Below are positions 10,872-21,883 of a stretch of DNA of 64,000 bases, piece after piece. The position numbers and the translations under genes were made by a program. How positions within the stretch are numbered: position 1 is the stretch's first letter; every line of letters starts with the position of its first letter. A model generated the notes under the pieces. That model saw only the letters and a program-made list of their open reading frames with translations. It searched no databases and was not told where the DNA came from. The DNA comes from Lumbricus rubellus (lineage: Eukaryota > Annelida > Clitellata > Crassiclitellata > Lumbricidae): the NCBI GenBank assembly GCA_945859605.1, contig OX243824.1, positions 5,820,313-5,884,312 of the forward strand. The letters run 5' to 3'.

Positions 10872-10881
10872 CTAGTAGCAG

Positions 10882-11882
<1,001 letters not shown>

Positions 11883-12084
11883 AGTGGTGGCGTCGTTGCC
11901 TTGAAGCCGGAAGTTTCGAGGTTCGAATCCACCTCGCCGCGTAAGGACCTTGGGCAAGTCCTTCACTCACAATTGCTCAGCGCTTCGGCGTGAAACTCCG
12001 ATGTAGTGTCCGCTCTGCATCGGGAGCGCCTCTGAGTAGAAAGAGCTTGAAGGGGCGCTATAACAAGTGCACATACAAACAAAC
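11883..12084 (+). mobile_element. 5'-truncated SINE, plus strand
   Basis: It begins inside the A box at AGTGGTGGCGTCGTTGCC, keeps GGTTCGAATCC and the full body, and ends CACATACAAACAAA. It interrupts module F between GGAGCAATTCCTATATA and CGCTCCTTCAAGATC. Confidence 0.85.
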
Positions 12085-12300
12085 GCTCCTTCAAGATCAA
12101 GATCACTACTCAGAGGCGCTCCCGACTGCAGCGCGGACACTGAAACGGAGTTTCACGCCAAAACGCATGGGCAATTTGCAAGTGAAGGACTTGCTCAAGG
12201 TCCGTACGCGGCGGTTTGAGGTGGATTCGAATCTGCAATTTTCTGTCTCCAATGCCCCGAGCATTGTTCATTGCTTGCAGAAACATCCGTGTAACCCCCA
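12085..12300 (-). mobile_element. SINE, minus strand, second head type
   Basis: It lies immediately beside the plus-strand copy, tail to tail, so about 11.9-12.3 kb forms a large imperfect inverted repeat. Its head is GAACAATGCTCGGGGCATTGG on the minus strand with B-box-like AGATTCGAATCC. Confidence 0.8.
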
Positions 12301-13360
12301 AAGTACCGAGGTTGGGCTAAGCATAGTAAAGCATGTGGCAAACAGTTTCATAGTATTGCGCTAAGACTGCTTAGAATTCAATGAAATATTGGTTTAATAG
12401 TAGCCTAATAGTGAGATGCTGTCCCAACTAACGCAAATATCGATGAATACACGTACGCATGTTTACCTATTTTACGTCATTTGAATGGGATATTCGTCGG
12501 TAAAGAACTAGTGCGAATAAACCAAGTTAATACTGTTGCACCAACTTGGCATTTTATTGCTTACGTTTGTCAATGCATTTTATGTCGAAATCAACTCAAA
12601 ATTTATCTCGGTCGGTCATGACAGAGCAAAACAAAAATCAGGAGCACACAGCATGAAACCGTTACAGTCTATTAATATAATTAAGCAATAGTAGTAGAGT
12701 TCCAGTTTAATTAATGATACTGTGTGATAGCAAAATAATGAAGTCATTAGCGTCCCCTCCTCGATCATCCATGCTTGGGACTGGCACTGTCACAGTGCCA
12801 ACATGGGAGGAGTTCTATTAAACGGCCAACGCATATAGTCAAAGAGAACATGTTGACAGCTTCAATGAGCATGACAGTTAGTCGCATCATTTATATTTCG
12901 ATTGATAAACCGGTTTAAAGGTGTTGAACACACGCTTAAACTTCTAGTAGCATTAGAGTGTTTCTTCTTCTTCTTGCTACATCTAATGGCGAGTTGACCA
13001 TCGATAATGCATATTCTGATTCTGGATAGCCTACAATCATTATTCTAAATTCCGATAGTTTTAATAGTTGCTGTTCTGCAAAGAATCTCAGTAGTAGAAC
13101 AAAGAAGGCGAAAAGTCAAGCCCTAATGATGCAAAAAAGTATGAAGCGTTAGCGACTTCATATTACTAGCATCGGCATATGAGGGCAGGTGGCCACTGGC
13201 CAGACGTTTCCCTCGCCGTCTCGTCTCCCCGCCGACAGTGTATAGGAACATAGTGGTGTGTCTTCTAGACTGAAAGCGGAGTGCAGCAGGGAGCTCAGTC
13301 TTTACCTCTGTATGTATATATATATACTTTTATATAGCACTTTCGATTTCTTACCGACGT
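12301..13360 (+). repeat. modules G, H, F', C' and SINE2 3' part
   Basis: GTACCGAGGTTGGGCTAAGC, H near 12460-12600, F' with a longer 7-bp stem GGCACTG(TCA)CAGTGCC near 12783, C' core GTTTAAAGGTGTTGAACAC at 12914, and SINE2 3' sequence near 13150-13240. 35.3-36.3 kb is a close copy. Confidence 0.78.
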
Positions 13361-13646
13361 TTAGCTGACCCTGACCCTGTGTCGCGTGACAGAGTCTCCC
13401 CCAAAAGTCTTCTCCATCTCCGTGGATAAATTATTTCGAAACAGATTCGCCCCCTCTCCGGGTGGATTTTTCCCAGAATAAATTCGACCCCGGAGAGTGT
13501 ATTCTCAAATAAAGTATCCGGGGGGAGGGAATATTTCCTCCGTCGACAAAATAAAGTCTCTCCCTGTTCAGCGTTAAATGTGCTACAGTCGCATGAATTA
13601 AGTAGATGAGCATGTTAAACCGTTAGTGTACGATGCTAAAATATGT

Positions 13647-13688
<42 letters not shown>

Positions 13689-13698
13689 ATTATGTATA

Positions 13699-13737
<39 letters not shown>

Positions 13738-13965
13738 TTTTGCATATGAAAATTTCTTCCAATACAGAGTTTCAGTCACCAGGAACTCCTTTCGGGGGGA
13801 GACTTTGTATGAGACACCGGAGTAGGGCAAGCAATGTAAATGTTTATGTTTGTTAACTGCGAGTAATTATTGCACGATAAAGCTCCAATTTTAAGGTGTT
13901 TAAAGAGATCCTGCTATATTGCGTTTTAGTTTCAGCTTGACCACAGTGGTGGAGCAATTGCCATA
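13361..13965 (+). repeat. modules D and E
   Basis: ACCCTGTGTCGCGTGACAGA, CCGGGTGGATTTTTCCCAGA, AATAAAGTCTCTCCCTG and TTTCAGTCACCAGGAACTCC mark D, and TTTTAAGGTGTTTAAAGAGA at 13890 marks E. The hairpin module is reduced to GACCACAGTGGTGGAGC. An inverted copy of this D version lies at 36306-36653. Confidence 0.75.
13655..13731. repeat. (TA)n microsatellite inside module D
   Basis: Two TA runs separated by GTAATTATG. Confidence 0.9.
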
Positions 13966-14180
13966 TAGCGCTCCTTCAAGATGAAATCATCACTCAGAGG
14001 CGCTCCTGACTGCAGCGCGGACACTGAAACGAAGCTTCACACCGAAACGCATGAGCAATTTGCAAATGAAGGACTTGCTCAAGGTACATACGCAGCGGTC
14101 TGAGGTGGATTCGAACCTGCAATCCTCTGTCTCCAATGCACCGAGCATTGTTCAGTGCTTCCAGAGACATCCATTTAACG
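13966..14180 (-). mobile_element. SINE, minus strand, second head type
   Basis: The minus strand reads ACAATGCTCGGTGCATTGG, GGTTCGAATCCACCTC, ACCTTGAGCAAGTCC and GGAGCGCCTCTGAGTG. It is duplicated with its neighbours at 37710-37920. Confidence 0.78.
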
Positions 14181-15030
14181 CCTAGAGTACTGAGGTTGAG
14201 CTAAGCATGTCGCAAACAGTTTCATAATATTATTTTTGGGTTATGATTGCTTAGGAATTCAATGAAACGTTGGTTTAATAGTAGTATGCTGTCCACATTA
14301 ACGCAAATATCTACGAATACACGTACGTATGTTTACCTATTTTACGTCATTTGAATGGGATTTTACGGTAACGATCTGGTGCGGAAAAAACAAGTTAATA
14401 CTGTTGCACCAGCTTGGCATTTTATTGCTTGCGTTTGTCAGTGCATGTCCTTAACGTCGAAATCAACTGAACATTTCCGTCGGTCGGTCATGACAGGGCA
14501 AAACAAAAGATCAGGAGCATAACAGTTTGATATCGTTACAGTATATATTAATAGGCAATAGTATAGTAGAGTTTCAGTTTAATGAAACTGTGTGATAACA
14601 AAGGTCATTCGCGTCTCCTCCTCTAACATTCAGTCTTGGGACTGGAACTGTCAAAAAGCCAGCAGTCTCGGAGTTCTAACTTCTGTCAAAACGCCTACGC
14701 AATTATAGTCAACTAAGAAAGTTTTTGGATTACGATAATAGTATGCATAAATATGTGCTACATCAGCTATATTGCAATGGACAATACGATTTAAAGGTGT
14801 ATAAAATTTGCTTAAATTCTATTAGCAGTAGACAGTGTTTAGCGACATCTAACGGCGAGTTGGCCATCGATAATGCATATTCTGATTCTGGATACAATCA
14901 TTGTTCTAAATTCCGATTGTTTTCGACGTTGCTGTTCTGCAAAGAATCTTAGTAGAAGAACAAAGAAGATGAGCAGTCTAGCCCCGATGAAGCTACGAGT
15001 ATGCAGTGCTAACGACTTCATATTCTTATA
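14181..15030 (+). repeat. modules G, H, F', C'
   Basis: G (ACTGAGGTTGAGCTAAGC), H (TTTACCTATTTTACGTCATT), F' in which the hairpin has decayed (GGAACTGTCAAAAAGCC), C' core GATTTAAAGGTGTATAAAAT at 14791, and TTTAGCGACATCTAACGGCG. Confidence 0.75.
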
Positions 15031-15243
15031 GAAACGGCATATGATGGTGGGTGGCCAATCGTCTCCCTCGCCGTCTCATATCCCCACCTAAAGTGTAGGT
15101 CGGTGTACTCTTTATGGCCGGGTTGGCTAGGATGGGGGAGCAGGTGGAGCAAAAATATCGCCAAAAAATTTCGACCTGGCGGGAAATTCTACCGCGACCT
15201 CTTAACTAGGCGAACCACTGGACTATCAAGCAAACTAAGATGA
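15031..15243 (-). mobile_element. SINE2, minus strand
   Basis: The minus strand has TTGCTTGATAGTCCAGTGGT, a tract ending GAGGTCGCGGTAGAATTT, and 3' body ACCGACCTACACTTTAGGTG. Divergence in the B box suggests an older copy. Confidence 0.72.
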
Positions 15244-15374
15244 ATGGCTTGTAAGTTAGTGTTTACAGATCAAAGCATACCAAAGACAATAGCGTCGCCC
15301 ACCATGCTTGAGATTGGAACTGCCACGGGTATGGCATTGGCGGGGTAAGCAAAGAAAATAAAACGACGTCAGTG

Positions 15375-15417
<43 letters not shown>

Positions 15418-15715
15418 CACATATAATTTTATATCTATGGCACTTTCGATTTGTTATCGACATTAATCTTAACTCAGCCGGTGAGCATGATAAGATTACA
15501 GTTCTTTATGTTGGAAAACTACCATTAATTATAGCACGTTGAAACAACAATTTTAAGGTGTTTAAAGAGATCCTGGTATGCTTAATAATTACATAGTTTC
15601 AGTTTAACGACACTGTGTGATGACATGATCAATCAATATCGTGCTACTCATCTATTCAGGTAATGCTACTGGCACTGGCAGAGTGCAAGGAGTGGCGGAT
15701 CACATATGCAGTGCG
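15244..15715 (+). repeat. modules F'', TA run, E', F
   Basis: Hairpin ACTGCCACGGGTATGGCATT near 15318, TA run 15378-15413, core ATTTTAAGGTGTTTAAAGAG near 15549, then hairpin GCTACTGGCACTGGCAGAG near 15668. Confidence 0.75.
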
Positions 15716-15922
15716 CATTCAAGATCAAGATTACTACTCAGAAGTGCTCCAGACTACAGCGCGTACACTGAATCGGAGTTTCAAGCCGAAGCGCAAGAGC
15801 AATTGCGAGTGGAGGGGTTGCTCAGTATCCCTATGATCGGCCTATTGAGGTGGATTCGAATCTGGAACTCTCCGACTCCAATGACTTGAATCCCCCACAA
15901 CATCACAACGCCCCACGAGTAA
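15716..15922 (-). mobile_element. SINE, minus strand, first head type
   Basis: The minus-strand head CGTGGGGCGTTGTGATGTTG leads into CCAGATTCGAATCCACCTCA and a body ending GCACTTCTGAGTAGTAATCT. The B box has lost one G. Confidence 0.75.
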
Positions 15923-16126
15923 TAATTTTTATCTTTTGGGTATTAAGACAAAGAATCGTAAAAATCGTTTAAAATATTTAGATTGTGAAAGCAAGGCCAA
16001 ATAATTAATTAATCTTCTGAGTAGGAATACAAAATTAATGATCTCATCCAGTAGATTCATTAAAAATGATTCAAGCCACAAACATGATCGCTAAGGAAAG
16101 GAGTAGACTACACTGACATTCATTGC
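15923..16126. other. AT-rich spacer
   Basis: Mostly unmatched AT-rich sequence. Its end, CACAAACATGATCGCTA to ACTACACTGACATTCATT, matches 5446-5500, the sequence before the other plus-strand SINE. Confidence 0.45.
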
Positions 16127-16363
16127 GGGGCGCGGTGGTGTAGTGGTGGTGTCGTTGCCTTGGAGCCGGAAGGTACGAGGTTCGAATCCATCTTGCCGCG
16201 TAAGGACCTTGGGCAAGTAGGCTACATTTGCACTTCACTCACAGCTGCTCAGCGCTTCGGCGTGAAACTCTGATGCAGTGTCCGCTCTGCATTCGGGAGC
16301 GCCTCTGAGTAGCGAGAGCTTGAAGGGGCGCTATAACAAGTGCACATACATACAAAAAAACAT
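16127..16363 (+). mobile_element. tRNA-derived SINE, plus strand
   Basis: GGGGCGCGGTGGTGTAGTGG is the best-preserved A-box region in the window; then AGGTTCGAATCCATC, AGGACCTTGGGCAAGT with a short insertion, and a tail CACATACATACAAAAAAAC. Confidence 0.88.
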
Positions 16364-16796
16364 ACGGTCCTGGGCCAGGCGACTTTGAACAAGCCTTTGA
16401 TATTCTTTTAACTGTTGCATTGGACACCTTTTAAATATTTCGTTACTACGTTTTAAAACCAAACCAACTTGGTCGGATTAATTAAAAAATTACTAACTTA
16501 GTACCTTGCTCATCAGTGCTGTAATATGCCGACCAAATTTCTGCCCAGGGTAACGGTCTCTGTTGTCATAGATGACATAGACCCTGGTCAAATCGGATCC
16601 ATCCATCGGTTGCTATTTTTTACGGTTCTAAAACGAGTGCATAGATCGTACACTGTTGGTAGAAGGTTCATGCAGTGATGGTCAGAGAATTAAGAAATAT
16701 GAAGTCGCCTGTTGCTTAACAATGGCTGCGTCGCCTATTCAGAATGGTGGCCTATTGCATGGTTAGAGCGTTCCAATTGTAGCACATATAGCACGT
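16364..16796 (+). repeat. A' tail, unmatched block, partial SINE3
   Basis: ATACGGTCCTGGGCCAGGCG and the inverted core GACACCTTTTAAATAT belong to A'. About 16530-16610 (CAGGGTAACGGTCTCTGTTG) is found inverted at 43676-43730. GAAGTCGCCTGTTGCTTAAC and a short GGTTAGAGCGTTCC start SINE3, which is truncated. Confidence 0.6.
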
Positions 16797-17072
16797 GTTA
16801 GCAAATCCAAGACAGCAAATAAAAGCAATTGACGTTACTTATAGTTTCATGCTAATTCTTTAGGAGGCGCTATGTAAATGAAATTAATTTGTGTCGTGAA
16901 GACCTAATAAAATAAATTATATATAAATATACCAGTACGTACAGGCTACAGACCTTCACTGCGACAAAAATATAAGCTATAGCGTGTTATCTGTTAGACA
17001 CCTTTTAGTCGAAGTAAACTGAAATTATAAGAAACTTTCAATTGCTGTTATTTGCTGTCCTGGATTTGCTAA
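16797..17072. repeat. local inverted duplication of modules J/A
   Basis: GTTAGCAAATCCAAGACAGC begins in plus orientation and about 55 bp later the sequence turns into an inverted A-J block (TTTAGGAGGCGCTATGTAAA, then GACACCTTTTAGTCGAAGT). It ends with the complement of its own start, GTCCTGGATTTGCTAAC. The arms are about 50 bp. Confidence 0.75.
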
Positions 17073-17363
17073 CTTCTTCAGATCATTGATTTTGTACAAT
17101 TATTAATTTAAAATAAACTAAATAATTTTAAAACAGATTTGATATTGTCTCGTTTCTTGGGCGTATGAATCCGCAAAAATTATTCTGAGATTGGAGCACG
17201 CGTCCCGGAGCCATACTTAAAATCTTAATGTGGCACTCTTATTTGCCCATGCATGATGTAGGCTACTTTAACATACATCAAGATTCAAGACACAAGCAAA
17301 CGCGGACACTTACCCACACCTACATGCACACATACTTTTCGCTAGAGTTCGCTGGAGTATAAA
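17073..17363 (+). repeat. module B
   Basis: GATTTGATATTGTCTCGTTT, AATCTTAATGTGGCACTCTT, ACACCTACATGCACACATAC and TTTTCGCTAGAGTTCGCTGG. Close copies lie at 23.2-23.5, 33.7-34.0, 46.5-46.75 and 62.8-63.0 kb. Confidence 0.8.
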
Positions 17364-17365
17364 TA

Positions 17366-17985
17366 CACGGTGAACGGAAAAAAACCGAACCTCTCCTATT
17401 GCTACGATAATTTGTGTAATAATTCGAATATTTTAATAAAATTTGGAGAAAATTCAGCTTAAAAGACAAGACTCAGATAACTAATCATTTGTTAGTTATA
17501 AAATGTGTTCAAAATATCCTCCTTCGGCCTCAAAACACACACATATAGACGCGCTCGGCACTGATTAGTTGATGAATCAATTACAGCTTGATCACATTTG
17601 TCCCGTGCCTATATTATCATACGCTGACTCAGTTCTCCGACATCACGTACCTTCTGTTGTAAACTTTTTCTTGCATCACAGACCAGATTTTGTAGTCCAC
17701 GGGTCTAGGCTATTTGAAATGAATCACGTTTGCAGGATAGCGCATCAACAACTGCCTTGATCGCTCAAGCCATTCCTGCTTGTTGACCTCCGTTAGTTCA
17801 TTTGCTATACGCTCCTTGAAACATTTTAAATGACTTAAAGTTTTAACTGGAATAGTGTATAATTATAAAGTCTAGTTAAGTTTATAGTTGGGAATAAAAT
17901 AGTTCTATTCTCAATAATATTTTTACATGTTTGGGGTTAATTTATTTAATTATTGTAGAGGTTCGGGTTTTTTCCGTTCACCGTG
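17366..17985 (-). mobile_element. mariner-like relic
   Basis: CACGGTGAACGGAAAAAAAC at the left and its complement at the right, each flanked by TA. On the minus strand, about 17520-17760 translates in pieces to DYKIWSVMQEKVY-like and CVEAEGGYFEH segments, the C-terminal part of the same kind of transposase as at 3.6-4.0 kb. Stops interrupt it. The matching module B copy at 23.53 kb lacks the insert (GAGTATAAGAAATCC). Confidence 0.85.
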
Positions 17986-17987
17986 TA

Positions 17988-18068
17988 ATTCTATCGAACC
18001 AGATGTCCAAGAGTATAAACAACTAAACGTATGAGCCGCGTCAGCGTTATTGCAATGGATAAAGCGCT
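17988..18068 (+). repeat. module C start
   Basis: ATGAGCCGCGTCAGCGTTAT and GGATAAAGCGCTTT lead to the core, which is split by the piggyBac insertion at TTAA. Confidence 0.7.
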
Positions 18069-18072
18069 TTAA

Positions 18073-19071
18073 CCCTCAGATTACCAGAATTTTTTTGATA
18101 CACTGAGTACCAGTGGGGTCAAAAATGACCCCAACACAATTTTCTCAATAAATTCTTTGTTTTTTGAATTTTTGTTAATTGCCAAAAAACAAATAGTAGT
18201 AAAGCAATTGGAGCATGCTTAGGCTGTTGAAATGAATTAAATTTGTCATAGTTATAGGTATGTTTTAATGTTCAAAGTGTTCGAGTGTTCAATGTTGAAA
18301 ACTAACATAGAAAATATCCGGTCATTGCAGTTACAGTTTGCAGTTCATGCATGTATACTGGGCATGTTCCTTGCACACATTGCATGTACAGGCTGCACAG
18401 ATTATGGCCTTTTTATCCTTTCCCCTTGGACAAATGGAACATCGTGCACGTTTCTTCGACAGGGTTGGAGACGACATCTGGATCAGCCGCTGTACTGCTG
18501 TTGCCAATAAGTTCCCTTCCGAGCTGTAGGAGAAAGACTAGTCTTCTGTGCATATCACTCCTTTCTTTTCTTTCGAAAAGTGCCCAGAAGAGTTTTTTGT
18601 TTCTCATTCATCTTTTTGAGCAAGTCTGGAACTTGTGAAGAAGTTTTCTGTGGTGACATTTCGTCCAGAACCAGCCATATTTCGTGTTAGGTCGAACACA
18701 ACAAGGTCTCCTTGGTTCCGCTACCTTTCCTGGCCTACTGTATATATAAATTAGTATCTAACACAGATTTTCTTCAGATAATACTATAGAAAGGATGTAT
18801 AAATTATAATTATGAATTATTTCAAAGAATACCATTGAAAGTATTCAAAAAAGCTGTTGGGGTCGAAAATGACCCCACTGGTACTCAATGCTATAAAAGA
18901 TTGCCAGCGCCCTCTGGTGATAAACAAGGGAAACATTAATTGATATTTCGATAGAGACTATGTACATCTTGAAAGTCACAAATATTAAATAAATTTGCAC
19001 GAATAGATTTTGCGCAGTGTACAGTCAAAGTGGGCTTGGGGTCATTTTTGACCCCACTGGTAGTCGCAGGG
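18073..19071 (-). mobile_element. decayed piggyBac element
   Basis: TTAA is duplicated on both sides (18069-18072, 19072-19075). The ends CCCTCAGATTACCAG and CTGGTAGTCGCAGGG are complementary, and each is followed by a GGGGTCAAAAATGACCCC-type palindrome. A minus-strand fragment matches the piggyBac C-terminal cysteine-rich domain. The same module at 23.62 kb has an uninterrupted GCGCTTTAAAGGTGTCTGAC, which is the empty site. Confidence 0.93.
18331..18510 (-). pseudogene. piggyBac transposase C-terminal zinc-binding domain
   Basis: Reading the minus strand in one frame gives KKRARCSICPRGKD, then IICAACTCNVCKEHAQYTC, then MNCKL and a stop. The CxxC, CxC and CxxCKEH spacing is the cysteine-rich C-terminus known from piggyBac transposases, which binds subterminal repeats. 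The catalytic core upstream cannot be followed as an open frame, so this is a relic. Confidence 0.88.
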
Positions 19072-19075
19072 TTAA

Positions 19076-19927
19076 AGGTGTCTGACACACGCTTGAAATT
19101 CTATTCGCAGTATACAGTGCTTAGCGACATCTAACAGCGTGTTGACCATTGATAATGCATATAATTATATTTTTTTTTTGGATACATGATCCTATATCCA
19201 TATAGTTGTTTTTAACGTTGCTGCTCTGCAAATATTCTTAGCAGAAGAAGAAAGAAGATGAGCCTTGATGAACGGTGTTTCTTCGGGGGGAGAATTTATG
19301 ACGACCGTTTTTTAGTCGTCGGAAATGGTTGTTCTGACCATGTTTCGCCTAATTTCATGTTTTTTCATTATGTTATGGTGGTGTTCAAACACCCAAAACA
19401 CCCCCTAGCTTCGGCCTTGCCGAAACAGATTCACCCTTCCCCCACGGGTGGACTTTTACCAGAATAAATTCGACCCCGGAGAGTTTATTGTCAAATAAAG
19501 TATACAGGGGAGAGAATATTTCCTCCGTCTACGAAATAAAGTCTCCCAACGCGTTCAGCGTGAAGTTAAACCGTTTGTCTACGGTGCTAAATTATTTAAC
19601 AAGAAACTATATGTTAAACTTTTACATCAGAAAATTTCTTCCAATACGGAGTTTCAGTCACAGGGAACTCCTTTTCGGGGGGAGACTTTGTATAGGGCGG
19701 GACAACTTCATATCGTGACACCGGCGTATAAGTAATAAATTGCGTAATTTGCAAACTGCAAGTATTTATAACACGCTAAAGAGACAATTTTAAGGTGTCT
19801 AAAGAGATCCTGCTATATTGCGTTTTTATTTTCAGTTTGAGATCATTAGCGTTGCCCTCCTCCATTGTTCATGTTTGGGACTGGCACTGTGAGAGTGCAA
19901 ACAGTGGTGCAGCAATTGCCATAAAAC
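19076..19927 (+). repeat. modules C, D, E, F
   Basis: C resumes with AAGGTGTCTGACACACGC, then TTTATGACGACCGTTTTTTA, D (CAAATAAAGTATACAGG, TTTCAGTCACAGGGAACTCC), E core ATTTTAAGGTGTCTAAAGAG at 19786 and F hairpin near 19878. High similarity to 24.24-25.17, 34.1-35.06 and 46.8-47.8 kb. Confidence 0.82.
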
Positions 19928-20145
19928 GCACCTTCAAGATCAAATCACTACTTAGAGGCGCTCCCGACTGCAGCGCGGACACTGAAACGGATCGAGTTTC
20001 ACGCCAAAACGCACGAGCAAGTTGCAAGTGAAGGACTTGCCCAAGGTCCCAACGCGGCGGTTTGAGGTGGATTCGAACCTGCAATCCTCTGTCTCCAATG
20101 CACCGAGCATTGTTCAATGCTTGCAGAAACATCCTTTTAACGCCT
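19928..20145 (-). mobile_element. SINE, minus strand, second head type
   Basis: Minus strand: AAAAGGATGTTTCTGCAAGC, ACAATGCTCGGTGCATTGG, GGTTCGAATCCACC, ACCTTGGGCAAGTCC, and a GATC duplication within the AACTCGATCCGTTTC body that is shared with the 25.2 and 35.1 kb copies. That shared change shows they were duplicated with the array. Confidence 0.8.
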
Positions 20146-20648
20146 AGAGTACAGTGAGGTTGAGCATGTCGCAAACAGTTTCATAGTATTATTTTGGGGC
20201 TATGATTGCTTAGGAATTCAATGAAACGTTGGTTTAATAGTAGTATGCTGTCCCAACTAACGCAAACATCGATGTATTCACGTACGCATGTTTACCTATT
20301 TTACGTCATTTGAATGGGATTTTCTTTTGTAAAAAGCTAAGGCGAACAAACCAAGTTAATACTGTTGCACCAGCTTGGCATTTTATTGCTTACGTTTGTC
20401 AATGCATTTTATGTCGAAATCAACTCAAAATTTATCTCGGTCGGACAGACTGGCCAAAAGAAAAATCAGGAACACAACATGCAGTATGAAACCTTTACAG
20501 TCTATTAATAAGCTAATTATTGTAGTATAGTTTAAGTTTAACGATATTGTGTGATAGCAAATGAAGTCATTAGTAGGCTATAATATACTACTCCATCATC
20601 GAGGCTTGGGACTCGTACTGTCAGAGAGCTAGCCGTGGCGGAGTTCTA
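20146..20648 (+). repeat. modules G, H, F'
   Basis: GAGGTTGAGCATGTCGCAAA, TTTACCTATTTTACGTCATT, TGTTGCACCAGCTTGGCATT, and the F' hairpin CGTACTGTCAGAGAGCTAG, which is weakened, near 20614. Confidence 0.75.
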
Positions 20649-20652
20649 TTAA

Positions 20653-20723
20653 TCCCTTCCCTGGGGGGTTATATGCTTTAAGCCTGTTTTGGACGTATAT
20701 ATACGGCTTCCCCAGGGAAGGGG
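20653..20723. mobile_element. 71-bp TTAA mini-element
   Basis: It is flanked by TTAA on both sides and ends with TCCCTTCCCTGGGG and CCCCAGGGAAGGGG. Other copies of the module read TTCTATTAAACGGCC, giving a clean empty site. This is consistent with a minimal piggyBac-type MITE. Confidence 0.85.
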
Positions 20724-20727
20724 TTAA

Positions 20728-21049
20728 ACGACCAACGCGATAGTCAAACAGAGAAAATTCATAGTCATAATGCACACATAATGGTTCGCGTCATTTACAT
20801 TTCACTGGATAAACCGATTTAAAGGTGTCGAATACGCGCTTAAACTTCCAGTAGTAGTAAACAGTGTTTAGCGATATCTAATGGCGAGTTGGTCATCGAT
20901 AATGCATTATTCTCTTTCTGGGTACAATCATGATCTTAAATTCCTATTGTTTTCATAGTTGCTGTTCTGCAAAGAATCTTAGTAGAAGAACAAAGAAGAA
21001 GAACTGTTACAGTCTAACCCTGATAACGCAAAAAGTATGAAGTGTTAGC
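20728..21049 (+). repeat. module C'
   Basis: CGCGTCATTTACATTTCACT, core GATTTAAAGGTGTCGAATAC at 20817, TTTAGCGATATCTAATGGCG and TTGCTGTTCTGCAAAGAATC. Confidence 0.78.
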
Positions 21050-21276
21050 GACTTCATATTCTTAGTCTCGGCGTATGAGGGCGGGTTGCCAGTCGTTTCC
21101 CTTGCAGCCTCGCCTCCCCACCGACAGCGTATAGGTCTGCGCACTCTTCACAGCCCATTTGGCAATGGGGCGCAGGTGGAGCAGAAATATTATCGACACG
21201 AATTTTTGCCCTGATTTGATTGAGATTTGAACCCGAACATCTCATTTGACAACCACTGGACCACCGAGCAACCCAA
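21050..21276 (-). mobile_element. SINE2, minus strand
   Basis: Minus strand: TTGCTCGGTGGTCCAGTGGT, GAGATGTTCGGGTTCAAATC, TCGTGTCGATAATATTTCTG and a GCCGAGACTAAGAATATGAA end. Both box-like segments are well kept. Confidence 0.82.
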
Positions 21277-21444
21277 GATGATCACTTATCAAGCTGCTTT
21301 TCACAGACATTAGCATAGCGAATACGATCAGCATCGCCATCCATGCTTGGGACTGGAGCTGCCACGGGTATGACAGTGGCGAGGTAAGCAAGGAAAATAA
21401 AATTACGGCTGTTAATATATATATATATATATATGCACTTGTTA
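21277..21444 (+). repeat. module F'' and short TA run
   Basis: GGGACTGGAGCTGCCACG and GGTATGACAGTGGCGAGG (one stem mismatch) near 21350, then TA at 21415-21434. Confidence 0.72.
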
Positions 21445-21655
21445 TAGCGACCCTTCAAGCTCGCTACTCAGAGGCGCTCCCGATTGCAGAGCGGACACTG
21501 CATCGGAGCTTCACACCGAATTAAGCGCTGAGCAATTGCGAGTGAAGGATTTGCCCAAGGTCCGTAAGCGGTGACTTGAGGTGGATTCAAACCTGCAACA
21601 CTGCAGCTGCAAGGCGACGAACATACCCACTATACCACCCCGCCCCACAATAATA
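21445..21655 (-). mobile_element. SINE, minus strand, first head type
   Basis: Minus strand: GTGGGGCGGGGTGGTATAGT, a CCTTGCAGCTGCAGTGTTGC anticodon-arm region, GGTTTGAATCCACCTC, and body GACCTTGGGCAAATCC. Its 3' end is at a plus-strand GCACTTGTTATAGCG. Confidence 0.82.
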
Positions 21656-21883
21656 GCACTTTCGATTACTTATGGTCATTTAGCCCTGCATTTAAGCCTA
21701 AGGTATAAATTGCAGCGTAGTAAGAACTACATGTAACTCCGCCTCTGGTTGCACGCTGCCAGTGCCAGTCCCAGGCCTGGATAAAGGAAGAGGGTGTCGC
21801 TAATGGTGTTTGTTACCACACAGTAACGTTAAAAAGACCACGCACAGAGTTACTCACGTTTGAGAATTACGACTAATTAACGG
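21656..21883 (-). repeat. inverted copy of hairpin module F'
   Basis: About 21738-21830 reads as the complement of F': on the minus strand, ATTAGCGACACCCTCTTCC, CCAGGCCTGGGACTGGCACT and GGCAGCGTGCAACCAGAGG. It is the only clearly inverted hairpin module I found. Confidence 0.65.
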
